Source: Wyeomyia smithii (taxonomy: Eukaryota; Arthropoda; Insecta; Diptera; Culicidae). From it: a stretch of DNA of 64,000 nucleotides. Position 1 is the stretch's first letter. Every line of letters begins with the position of its first letter. Both the position numbers and the translations under genes were made by a program. The notes under the pieces are model-generated. The model was not told the origin of the DNA. It saw nothing but the letters and a program-made list of their open reading frames with translations, and ran no database searches. The DNA is taken from the NCBI RefSeq assembly GCF_029784165.1, contig NC_073696.1, positions 237,506,892 to 237,570,891 on the forward strand, in the 5' to 3' direction. Shown here piece by piece: positions 45,840-57,199 of the stretch.

Positions 45840-48105
45840 TTTTTCTGACTATGCGCATAACCTTTTAAAAATGCACGCTTCGCCATCTACCGTTCGCTAG
45901 ATTATTCGCACTGTGGATTGGGTGGTAAATAAGCGAGAGAAACAACATAAGCTTCGCGCTCTGGAATTGATTGATTCTATTTGGAAAGCTTTTGGGTGAG
46001 GTATTTGTAACTTTAAGCTCTTGTGGGTGGTTGCGTTTGAACCAGCTACCGAGGGAAAATCTTCGTATTGAATGTATGAATGTTGGTGCTACCAGTCAGT
46101 CGTTATATGTTCGAGTTTTCGACGTGAAAGCGATCTACGCACAATAAACAATTTTTATAGAAATTGTACAAGTAGTTAATTTAGTTCGCAAATTACGAGT
46201 CTATTTGTATACATCACGATTGATGTAAACTTTCAAACAGAGACAAACTGCAACGCAATAAATTTCTGGTCGGCAGGAATCCGTGTCAACAAGTGCTTCA
46301 AAAATCATCACGCAGCGAGTCAGTTGCCTCTGGTGGGAAGCTACCGAGAAGAAGGTGCCAGCTGTGCTGTGCGATAATACTTTTCACGGACATAATCCAT
46401 AGCGCCAGCTAGAAAGCTACTATTTCGCACTGAGAGTCATTACCATGATGAGGTTCTTTTCATAAACGATCATAATAAACCGGTTCTTACGGAGATAATT
46501 ATTATCTTTTATTCGCTTGTTTCAGGTTTAAATTAACTTCCTATGTTTATCAACGGCGCTATAACACCAGTATACCTGCGTCGGATAGGAAAATTAGGTT
46601 TTTAGTGTAAAGTAAGTGACTTTAAGCTTTTTGGCATTTTTGACATATTTTTAAGTTCTTAACATTTGGTCTTAATTTTTTACCGCGCCTAATCTTGGTT
46701 TAAATTTACTCTTAATGTAAACTGAACAATCTTTCATTTAGGATTTTGCATATTAGGTTATAATTTGCTGTGCCATGAACATGACGGAACCTCTCTCAAG
46801 TTCTATTCTGTTTACTGCTCGCACTATCCAGTCCAGTTGCAAACAGTTCCGAAATGAGGTTCAACATCTGATATACTCCCCTTGGGATGAACAATGCTTC
46901 CGTTGCCCTATTGCTAAATCACGCCAACCGTGCGGTTTCGGACCATTATCATGTGGGTGTGTAGGGAGGTTAGGGCTAAACCTGGACGGCTGACACATTT
47001 TCGGAAAGTGGTCAGTAGCGTCCTATGACCACAGCACGGTGAGTTGGACTGGTAACGCACGCTTCTGGACTGGAAGTAAAGTGATTTTAATTAATTTCAT
47101 TATCAGAGGATCTGATAGCATCTTTCAGGGGGGAAAAGCAGCCCATTCATAACCACTTGTTTTCGGGAGATGAATAGGTTTCGGATTTGGGTATAACCGT
47201 CGGTTAGTGGAAGGTACGAAGCTGAGCATCCTGTGAATCCCGACTGCTGGGAGTTTGGGAATGAGAATACGAAATTTTCGAGAGGATAATTCAACCGTTG
47301 CCGATTGCGGTGTAAGAGGCTGCTATTCTCGTACTGTTTTCACTTTTTAATCAACGGGCGTTGTTCGGTTTGCACGTGGGTCTCGGCAGATTATTTCTGT
47401 TGGGACGTTCTCCGGTATTGTTGATCGGTATCTAAAGTTGATGATGCTGGAACAATATTTTCGGTTTTCAAAGCTGTGATAAACGATTCTCAGGATGGTG
47501 CTTAAAGGAAAATTTCCAGGTATGATGCGTATAATGGAATGAAAATCACAACCTCAAACCGAAATTTACTAGTGAGCCTCTTGAGGTCAATCATTGCTCT
47601 TTCGATGGAATCATCCCACTATTCTAGTTATAGGTCTACAGAAGCGTTGTTCAACGTTACGCAAGTTGATACCGATGTATAGTAGTTTAGCACTATCCTT
47701 CCTAATCCGCTTTTCCAGCTGGAGTGTTGGTCTGTGATGAAACCTTTCGTTCTGTGAGGCGGGTACTTTACTCACGCTCTGGTTTGCAAGTACATGCGAT
47801 GAGATGTAAGTAATCATAGTCAATGATACTTCGAAAAGCGGCGTAGTAATCTGGCAGAGATCTAATTATGCGTGGCACGGTTCGAGATGCTGTAACGGTT
47901 CCCTTACAGGATTTCCCCACTCAAGTAACATTTTTGGTTTTTGTTATACTCGTTCAACAGTTTTCTTGATCAATTTTGTTTGATTTCACGTTTCCACACA
48001 CTTTAACACAACATTTTGAGCCTTAATCAATTAATGTTTTTTTTATTTGTCCAAGTTAAGATATAAAAAATGTGCGAAAGCCATAGCAAATATGTTAATC
48101 TAACC
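45840..48105. other. Unassigned intergenic sequence
   Basis: Several short frames exist (for example 46775-46993 plus and 47611-47823 minus) but none has a recognisable domain or gene structure. The section from 46780 to 47830 is GC-richer and could be decayed transposon or host sequence. Confidence 0.3.
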
Positions 48106-48109
48106 TTAC

Positions 48110-48437
48110 GGACTGGTTGAAAAAACTCATGTGCCCTATCTACAAGAAGAGACATAGATTCGACTGCAGCAACTATCGAGGAATAACCCTCTTTAATATC
48201 GCATATGAAACTCTCTCTTATATCCTTTCTCAAATGCTGAGGTCGTTACTGGAAGTCCTTTTTTGGGGAATACCAGTGCGAATTTTGAGCGGGACGATCT
48301 ACAACGGACAGGTGGATCACCTTGAGGCAGATCCTGGACAATTTTCAAGAATACAACTTGCAAACGCTTTGTAAACATATCGATTTCAAAGCGGCGTACG
48401 ATACAATGAAACACAGTAAGTTGTGGCAGATTATGCT
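48110..48437 (+). pseudogene. RTE-like RT fragment
   Basis: CPIYKKRHRFDCSNYRGITL corresponds to CPIYKKGDKLKCCIYRGITL of the element at 32820-34777. After a frameshift, RQILDNFQEYN and HIDFKAAYDTMKHSKLWQIM give motif A. Similarity ends abruptly at about 48437, where a CTGT array begins. Confidence 0.75.
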
Positions 48438-48690
48438 TGAACTGTCTGTCTGTCTGTCTGTCTGTCTGTCCTGTCTGTCAGTCCTGTCTGTCTGTCCTGT
48501 CTGTCTGTCCTGTCTGTCTGTTCGTCTGTCTGTCTGTCCTGTCTGTCTGTTATGTCTGTCTGTCCTGTCTGTCTGTCTGTCCTGTCTGTCTGTCTGTCTG
48601 TCCTGTCTGTCTGTCTGTCCTGTCTGTCTGTCCTTGCTGTCTGTCCTGTCTGTCTGTCTGTCCTGTCTGTCTGTCTGTCTGTCTGTGCTA
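48438..48690. repeat. CTGT tetranucleotide array
   Basis: CTGT repeats interrupted regularly by an extra C or A (CCTGTCTGT). Open frames of Leu-Ser-Val-Cys repeats are artefacts. Confidence 0.95.
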
Positions 48691-49312
48691 ACTGTCTGTG
48701 CTAACTGTCTGTGCTAACTGTCTGTGCTAACTGTCTGTGCTAACTGTCTGTGCTTACTGTCTGTGATAACTGTCTGTGCTAACTGTCTGTGCTAACTGTC
48801 TGTGCTAATTGTCTGTGCTAACTGTCTGTGCTACCTGTCTGTGCTAACTGTCTGTGCTAATTGTCTGTGCTAACTGTCTGTGCTAACTGTCTGTGCTAAC
48901 TGTCTGTGCTAACTGTCTGTGCTAACTGTCTGTGCTAACTGTCTGTGCTAACTGTCTGTGCTAACTGGCTGTGCTAACTGGCTGTGCTAACTGTCTGTGC
49001 TAACTGTCTGTGCTAACTGTCTGTGCTAACTGTCTGTGTTTACTGTCTGTGCTTACTGTCTGTGCTAACTGTCTGTGCTAACTGTCAGTGCTAACTGTCT
49101 GTGCTAACAGTCTGTGCTAACAGTCTGTGCTAACTGTCTGTGCTAATTGTCTGTGCTAACTGTCTGTGCTAATTGTCTGTGCTAATTGTCTGTGCTAACT
49201 GTCTGTGCTTACTGTCTGTGCTAATTGGCTGTGCAAACTGTCTGCGCTAACTGTCTGTGCTAACTGTCTGTGCTAACTGTCAGTGCTAACTGTTTGTGCT
49301 AACTGTCAGTGC
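48691..49312. repeat. 13-bp minisatellite CTGTCTGTGCTAA, left part
   Basis: About 48 tandem copies with scattered single-base variants. It evidently evolved from the adjacent CTGT array, since each unit contains CTGTCTGT. Confidence 0.95.
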
Positions 49313-50350
49313 TGGGTATCATTTTTGCCAACTCCATTCGACTCATGACCACATTAAATTGGGATGCAGTGATTGGAAAATTCGCGCAATTGATGTGGCT
49401 TCAGTCCTGCGAAAATTAACTTTGCACCAGAGAGTTATAGTTCTCAACACATTTGGTACGTCCAAAATATGGTATCTCTCCTCTATACTACCACCACTCG
49501 GTGTACACATAGCAAGAATAACCTCGAGAATGGGCAACTCTCTGTGGCATGGAATTGTTGCAAGAGTGCCAATAATGCAATTGGCGCGAGACCTAGAGCA
49601 TGGTGGTCTGAAATTGCAACTACCAGCGCTCAAGTGCAAATCTCTCGCCGTTCACCGACACTTACGAGAGATTGTTTCTCTTCCGTACTACAGATCCTAC
49701 CTTGTACACAGGAATCTGCGGCCAAGCATTGATCATCCCGACCTCAGAATTATTCTCACAAGTTTATCCCAAATACCTCCCCTCACTCAACAAAATCCAT
49801 CCACTGATAATATCCACCAGCACTTCATCCAACAAACGGAACAAAACAATACCGCAAATGACTGGCGCCGTACTTGGAGAAACATTTCGGATAATCAGAT
49901 ATGCTCGGAGCACAAAAGTTTTCTATACCTAGCGGTCAACGGCAAGATTGAACATCGGAAACTTCTATTCGTGATGCGGCGAGTAGATAATGAAGAATGT
50001 ACACACTGTGACAACCGAACAGTGGAAACACTGCAACATAAATATAGCACCTGTGATCGTGTTAATACGGCGTGGACAATGTTGCAACAAAAAATCTCTG
50101 CAACCCCAGATGGGTGGAGACGTCTCTCTTTCATCGAGCTCATTAATCCATCTTTACAAAGAATTGATAGAAGAAAACGAATACACATTTTGAAATTGTT
50201 TGTCAAATATCTTTGTTTCATTAACGATTGTAACGGTAGAATCGATATACATGCTTTAAAATTCAATCTTAATTTGAATAGTTAGTTGAAATGTAAATAT
50301 TTTCATTCTGTTATACAATCTTGACAAAATAAATTAATTATAAAAAAAAA
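49313..50350 (+). mobile_element. 5'-truncated non-LTR retrotransposon inside the minisatellite
   Basis: The insert ends with AATAAATTAATTATAAAAAAAAA and is followed at once by more of the same 13-bp minisatellite. Its coding frame (about 49313-50285) has the C-terminal features of ORF2 after the RT: GNSLWHGIVARVPIMQLARD, EHGGLKLQLPALK, and a late zinc-type motif CTHCDNRTVETLQHKYSTC. It is open and ends in a natural stop at 50283-50285. It resembles L1-like ORF2 ends, but the clade is uncertain. The apparent start codon lies in the satellite and is not a genuine start. Confidence 0.75.
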
Positions 50351-50455
50351 TTGTCTGTGCTAATTGTCTGTGCTAACTGTCTGTGCTAACTGTCTGTGCT
50401 AATTGTCTGTGCTAACTGTCAGTGCTAACTATCAGTGCTAACTGTCTATGGTATC
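50351..50455. repeat. 13-bp minisatellite, right part
   Basis: About eight copies of the same unit as 48691-49312, in phase with the left part if two bases are hidden in the A tail. Confidence 0.9.
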
Positions 50456-51060
50456 TGTCTCTCTATTCTAACTTCCAATCGCTTTGTACATTCTATTGAT
50501 GTCTGTGTTACAAAAATTCGTTGGAAAATGCATAAGAAGCGACCATTACTGATTGCAATATCGTGCCAGCATTGACTTTGATACCTTTGTTGATGAAAAC
50601 CAGTAGAAGCTAACCTTGTTTACAAACTGCCCCACAAACAATCACTGAAGTTGCACTCTGCTGTTGCCCACAATCAACCATTTTGTGCATTGTACAACTG
50701 CTCCAGCACGAATAGCTTCTCATTGGAAAAATTCCTTTTTCGCCAGAAACGCTCCCTCACACCTTTAGCGTTGCCCGTTGTTGTACCTTTTGATGGTTTT
50801 ATAAACAAAATCTAACCTAACCTCACATTTCAGACGCTTGAATATTGTGCAAGGCCGGTCGTCGACTAAAAATCGCTTTTCTACGACTTTCCGAAACTGC
50901 ACAACTGACACATATGAACATATATTGTATATGCCAAAATGCATGAGCCCGTTTAGGAAATTACTTTTTAGTCTAAACAATTTTTCCATCTGTGATAAAT
51001 AATCAGTTTGCTAAGTCCAATAAGTATACTTGTACATTACATATAAATTTCCACCATATT
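50456..51060. other. Unassigned sequence
   Basis: No supported feature. Confidence 0.35.
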
Positions 51061-51595
51061 TTTGCGTATTTTTGGAAATATAGATCTTTTTCTAGCACCA
51101 ATCGATTTAAGAAATGCTATATTTCAGGTTGCCAGCCTAGCTGCTTTTGATTGGTGGGAATATGGGTTCAATTTTTCCCAGTGTGCAATGTATGAAGCAT
51201 GGATCCACCACGGCACACCTGAGCTTGATTCGAATACCTTGAACATGATAAAACAATCAATAAACAATTATATTGTACATCATTTAATCGACCGGACAAT
51301 GAACTCGGGACAAATGGTCGCATATGGCGAAAGAAAAAGTGCTCTTTCACCAAGACAATGCTCCCTCCCATTCTGCTAGCGAAACCACCGATAAATTGTA
51401 GAAATTGCGCTACGAACTGGTTCCCTACCCTCCGTATTCGTCAAATTTTCCCCCAAGCGATTATTACCTGTTTTCTCGGTTGAAAATGAAAAAATAAAGT
51501 TGGAAACTAACGACTGTTTTGAAGTACATGACGCGCAGCACTTGAAAATTCGCATTAAAATGTTTGAAAATCGATTCAAAATTCAGATGTAGACT
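51061..51595 (+). pseudogene. Mariner-type transposase relic with flanking sequence
   Basis: From about 51338 the plus strand encodes KVLFHQDNAPSHSASETTDK, an in-frame stop, then LRYELVPYPPYSSN and FPPSDYYLFSRLKMKK. These are the second and third catalytic segments of mariner transposases (D...D with 34 residues between). Further decayed C-terminal sequence (EVHDAQHLKIRIKMFENRF) reaches about 51590 in another frame. The 105-codon frame at 51062-51379 upstream has no recognised domain. No terminal repeats were found. Confidence 0.75.
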
Positions 51596-54500
51596 ATGTC
51601 GCAGGATTAAACAGCTTCTTTAGAAAAATATAAATTATTCATTATTTCATGTTGAAAAATCGTTCTTTGAAATCAAAAACAAGCTGGTGGTATAAAACAA
51701 ATTTTGAAGATTTATTCTCTGATTATTTTGAATATAATAAGTTATAAAATTTCGGGGAAGACTGACACTACATTACATTGTTTCTACAAATTATTTTTTT
51801 TTTCTGCAATACACAACTATGCAAACAGACTACGTTATATTCTTCAAGTTTTGATATCACGTTTAAAAAAAACAGTACAAAATTGTCGCAACATGAGCGA
51901 AAATCGATTGCGGAAATCCCCCAATATGCTAGATTAACTCAGCTTAACCTATCAAAATCAACCAGCTTTTCTCAACCCTTCAGTTCAGTTCACAGCTAAA
52001 GGCATAGGCAACACTTTGCAAACTTCGAGTCCCAAATGAGAGCAGACGAGGCTAGAAACCAGAATCCGTATCATTAATCGCAGAATCGTGCAAAAGGATC
52101 GTGTTATCGTTCAGCCGAGAGAGTACTAGAGCAACCGAACAACACCGATTCATCCCGATGCAGCAATCGAGTGTGATGGTGTTGATTACAGTGAATGCAG
52201 AGTCTGTTTTGATGAATTTATGAATTTATTTGTATGATAATCAGGTATGAATATTTATTTCCCTTATCTATTAAACAGCTCAGTGGCTTGCCCGCATCGT
52301 GGTTCACTTTCTGCAAGCAAACACGAGTAAGACCCTTGATTGTTGACCATTCGAAATAAACTACAATTTCCGGCTTTGCATTATCTGTTTCCATTCTGTT
52401 GTGTGTGTCGCCCGCCCGGGGGTTATGTGTCTATCGCGTCTAAGTTGTTTGTTCGGCCAACAGGACCTCCAGCATCCAGCATCATCAGCCTTGACTGTCA
52501 TTTCCCGGATCGGGGTAACAGTGATTGATGACTGTGCATCGGAACAATATTTGCACTGATATTCCGATACGCGTTCGTGTAAGCAGAACTCAGAAGGTAC
52601 CCTCCTGAGCAAACAGCGGGACTCGCACCCATCTTGGCGTGTCAAGGGTTTGTTTGTGAAACGTCTGTTTGTTCTGAAATCCCATCACCTCTGGATAGGG
52701 TTAGTGTTCCCCGTCTCAACCAATCAAAAATTTCCTTCTGAGTTAGGGTTAAACCGGAAACAGCCAGCTTGCCCAAGAAACCAAGGTGCCAAGGAAACGC
52801 TAGAGAGATCTAAATAAGTAAGAAGATGCAAATCTGGACTGATGGACTTGAGACAAAAGCTTCATTTGTTTTCCCACTTTCCCGACATTGCCTTTATAGC
52901 ATAATCTGTAAAGCTGGTTGTAACACCATTTCGTCTCGTTCAAATCAGTTGGGAGAATAGTTGTGGAGAATTATGAGCACTCCGTTTAACCATTCAGGTC
53001 ACGTGGCAAATTGAGCTACATGGTGCTTCATGTGAATACCGTTTTCGTATTCCATTTATTAGTTGACGTTGAACATCATGATGTTGGCGGAATGGATTTT
53101 TTTTCTTTCTTCCGGACCTACGACCATGCTCATATGTGAACGGGAAAGTTTTGTAACATAAAACGTGTTATCCTTCATCACCAGATGTCATCTATACTCT
53201 GCATATCTCAGAATGTTGACGGGCGAGCCTATGACAACCACGAAAGCAAAAATCTCGGGGGAAATCATTTTCTCCGCTTATGTCTCTATAATCTATTCAT
53301 AAAGCGCTTCAAGCAGTCCTCCGCATGATGGGTCGACGACGATGACGGCAGCAATGATGATGATGATGACGATGTTGACCCCCGATGACTGCTTGACACG
53401 GCGGGGACACACAAGTGTGACTTCTGCTGGATAAAAGGATACATCTTCCCCACGGTCAGGCGGTGCGGTTTGATAGTGCGGCTGCCGTAGGCCAGACATG
53501 CAAGCAAAGGTTTTCGCCTTATCAACTGGTTGCCTTCTGCCACTTTTTCTAATTGCGTGTGCTGTCCCGTGTGATGCGATGGTTCGTTTGACTGAGTGAT
53601 CGCGGTCAGTCTTTTTTTTTCGTTCTCCATAAACACGTCCTAAAACGAGAAAAAGAGAGCTGAAATGATGTCTGGTGTGTAACGAAAATACCCTGGGAAA
53701 TACACACTGGCAGCGAGACCTTTTTTCTCGACGATAGAGAAATCACTCGTGCAGAAGGGTTGATGTTTTATTTGGATGGACTTTGATTTACCCCAGTTTA
53801 CTGTTACTGTTTTAGCAGACGAGAGAGAGAGAGACAGCCAATAGTATTAGAAATTCATGGAAGCATTTTTTGCTGCGTTATGCTCTAGGAAGGTACAATG
53901 TATCTTTGGAGGCAATGTTGCACATGAAAGGATGAATAATAGATTCGAGAGCAATTTATTGTATAACAAGGTCTCATTACTTGATTAACACCGTTTTGTA
54001 TTTACAATGTAGATTGTAGCACGTATTAATAAAAATAATATATTTATTGAGGAACAACATGAGTGTCATAAAAAAATAAACAAGCTATTTCACAATCTTG
54101 CAACTTGGGCTATTTGGATATGTTTTTATTTTTATATATATTTTCCATATAACACATCGGTATACACCAGAATGCCAAGTTTCATACATTTTTGCTCAGT
54201 TTCCTCTCCAAGCCACATGTAAATTATTTTATTATTAATTAGGCATCTGAGACTTGATTTTTAGGGTTGGGGTCATTAGGGTTGTTTATTTATTTTTTAA
54301 TAGGGTGGTTCCAAAAACAATTAAAATCAAATTTATAGCGATTGAGTAGGATAAATTGTTATAGTTATTTGTCTTTTTGACATCTTATGCAATAATGATG
54401 TACAATAAGCTTTCGTAAGGTTGTTGGCAATAACATGAAGTTTTATGATAGTAAAAAGAGAACAAATTAAATTACGAGTCATCCAATATTTACTGCTATT

Positions 54501-55660
54501 ATTAGGAACAAAGAAATAAAGTTTTTTTTCTTGTTTGACATATGAAACATGATATTCTTCGGTATGGTATTTACAAACGAAACAATTGGACATTCAATTG
54601 AAAAAAGTATTTGAACTGAAAATTGCTCATTAATTTCTTACAACTTGTTGAAAATGTTCGACACCGATTATATGGGATTCTGAAATTGATTGGTTCACAT
54701 AGGTAAATATTTCATATACTTCCAAAAGAAATGAATCATTGTCGGATTATGAAGCGATGCAATTCAAATTAAAGAAGAATACTTGACAAACGATAGTTGC
54801 TATTTTCACGAAATTCTATATTTGACCGTGTGACAACTAATCTACCTTACATGAAAAAATCATATCATAATCCTCCGTTAAACGTGTTGTTGTATTCGGT
54901 AGAAAACTCTGTGTAATTTCCAATTAATTCCATTATGTTTTTGGAAACACTCTATTAAAAACGAACCACTCTAATAAACATCAAGTTTATGTTGCCTAAT
55001 AAACATAAAAATAATTGAAATTTGGCTTGGAACGATTTGCATGTCATTTCAGAAACCAATTTTGAAATATTCTACATCAAGCCCTCGGTTTCCCAGCAAA
55101 CGACTATGTCCCAGAGGGTTGATTTTCGGCACCAGATCTCGACGTTTTATGCATTTTTAAGTCAACTGGAATCATAAAAAAATACATTTTCCCAGACATT
55201 CATGAATGATATAGCTTACGTATTTCTTTGAAGACTTATTATAGTGTTTGTTTAATTGTATCGTGACTGGTGGAGCGAACAGTGTTTATCAGTTTGCACG
55301 ATTTGACTGTGCGGTTTTTTACCACGATTACCCTTTTTTTTTGAATATTAGGCAAGTACGGTCACACAAGACACAAGAAATGAAATAACACGATATCGAT
55401 TTTTTAAATTACCATATGTGTCATCGCTCGAGCACAGACTTGTATCTGCAAAGTATTGTGAATATTGAGATCGTAACTTTCAATTAATCTCTTTTGTGCA
55501 TTATTTATGTGTCCATCAGCAGACGGCGCTGCAGGCACTCTATCCAACACTCGGTGCGTGCTAATTTTGAAAAAAGGTTTAATTTTCTTATTCAAAAGAA
55601 TGTACTGATATCTTTTCCTACGATTCCGGTTATCACCAGAGATTGAGTGCATAATTTCCA
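51596..55660. other. Unassigned intergenic sequence
   Basis: No coding region was recognised. GA-repeat (about 53820) and ATG/ATC triplet tracts (about 53340-53380) occur. The interval 52020-53640 is GC-richer and without recognisable transposons, so it could contain host regulatory DNA. 53900-55660 is AT-rich. Confidence 0.3.
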
Positions 55661-55667
55661 CCAATTA

Positions 55668-56752
55668 AAGGGTGTTACGGTCAAAATTGGCCAAATAAAA
55701 ATGTGTGTAAATCGGTCATTTTTTAATTAAAAAATCAAATCTCAAACAAAATTCTTCGTCAAGTTCAATTCATACAGAATAAAAGAAAAATATAGACTCA
55801 AGCTTTCTTTTCGAAGGCGGGTTGCCGACCTTTCACTCAACTCCTTCCATCAATATTGTACAGCCTTCTTGGTCACTTCGTTCGCCATAAAACGCCAGTT
55901 AGCCTTAAAATGTATCTCGTTGAATATCTTCCGTCTTTTCTTGAGGTTCCGCTTAACGTTAGTCCAGTATTTTTCTATAGGGCGGAGCTCTGGTGTGTTG
56001 GGAGGGTTCATGTCTTTTGGCACCACGTGGACGTTGTTCGCGGCATTCCTCTCCATGGCCTTTTTTTCGTAATAGCAAGATGCCAAATCTGGCCAAAACG
56101 AAACAGAACAACTGTGGCACTTGAGGAAAGGCAACAGACGTTTTTTTCAGGCATAAAAATTTTCTGATTGACAGAAGTTGGAAATCTCTGGCACTTTTTC
56201 GCCGTATTCCTTTTCGGGAAGCTGCTTAAGGTCTACCTTGACGTAAGTTTCATCATCCTGTACCACGCAATCAAACTTCGACAGTATCTTCTCGTACAGC
56301 TTCCGCGATCGCTGTCTGGCCTACATGGTTTACCTATTGTCACGATTTAGAGTCAAAACCTTTTTGTAAGGCAACAGTCCAGCTCGTTTTTTTAGCACGA
56401 TTCATGGTTGTGAACGACACTCCAAACTGGCTTGCGAAATCTTGAATGAAAAGGTTGGGATTCCGCTTGCAACCGCTGGCCACTTTTTTCACCATTTCAT
56501 CGCCTTCGGATTCCGATTTACCCCCGGTATTATCTTTCTGGCAGTCGACAAACGTTTTTCAAACACTTTTATTACGTTGGTAGTGGTTGATTTGGCCACA
56601 TTCAATACATTGCCAATTAGGCGTGTAAGTAGTTCGCGATGCGCGAGCAAAATTTTAATGCGTTGCTTCTCATTATACTAAATACACACACATCTTTAAA
56701 ATGAGGGGTGTTCAGGTTTTTTTTGATACCAATTTTTGACCGTAACACTCTT
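55668..56752 (-). mobile_element. Tc1/mariner-type transposon, near full length, inactive
   Basis: Inverted termini AAGGGTGTTACGGTCAAAA and (read inwards) AAGAGTGTTACGGTCAAAA are each flanked by TA; the sequence TTAA is also present on both sides. The 1,085-bp element carries a broken transposase on the minus strand. A helix-turn-helix region (IQDFASQFGVSFTTMNRA), a block with KFDCVVQDDETYVKVDLKQL, and a C-terminal block with FWPDLASCYY and NPPNTPELRPIEKYW are readable but in different frames. The order and the RPIE glutamate match the IS630/Tc1/mariner superfamily. Confidence 0.85.
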
Positions 56753-56759
56753 TAAAACA

Positions 56760-57199
56760 CTATGTTACCAAAATTCCACGCAGAGCTAAAACTCGCACGA
56801 TTTTCAGTTGGAAGTGTTGCCAGTTCACACACTCGCTATATTTTATTAATAAAAGGGGATCTGTTAGTAGCTTAAGTATTTATGATAAATATTAGTAAAT
56901 TTAAATTCGTGTGGATTCTTACACCTCGATGAACAGAAGGGTTATCCCTCGTTTTCAAGATAGTTGCTTGCAAATAGCAGTTCCGTTACAGCATTGGAGA
57001 AGACAAAGCGAATTCAGTACAAAAGAGAAAGTTAACAAGACACGACGTGTTTTGCTATTAATCCTTAAATATACAGTCCGTTTATTTTCAAGCAAATGGT
57101 TTTCTTTAATGTCTCGGGATTCTGCGCCTCCGATAATCTCACTTGATTTTGCTCCAGTAACATATGGACCTTCGATTCCGGATATTTCGCCAATGAGAT
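56760..57199 (+). other. Possible 5' LTR and leader of the BEL/Pao element
   Basis: The region between the mariner end and the BEL coding frame begins near TGTTACC and contains TATATTTTATTAATAAAAGG, as an LTR promoter might. No matching 3' LTR was found after 62587, so LTR limits and a primer-binding site cannot be fixed. Confidence 0.35.

Noticed and set aside
48322..48717. Cys/Leu/Ser/Val-rich frames that look like a cysteine-rich protein.
   Set aside because: They arise from the CTGT array; only the first part (RT motif A region) is real coding relic.
48691..50455. A CRISPR-like array of short repeats.
   Set aside because: The 13-bp units are directly adjacent without spacers, and the genome is eukaryotic.
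55850..56681. Several plus-strand frames over the mariner element.
   Set aside because: They are antisense to transposase coding on the minus strand.
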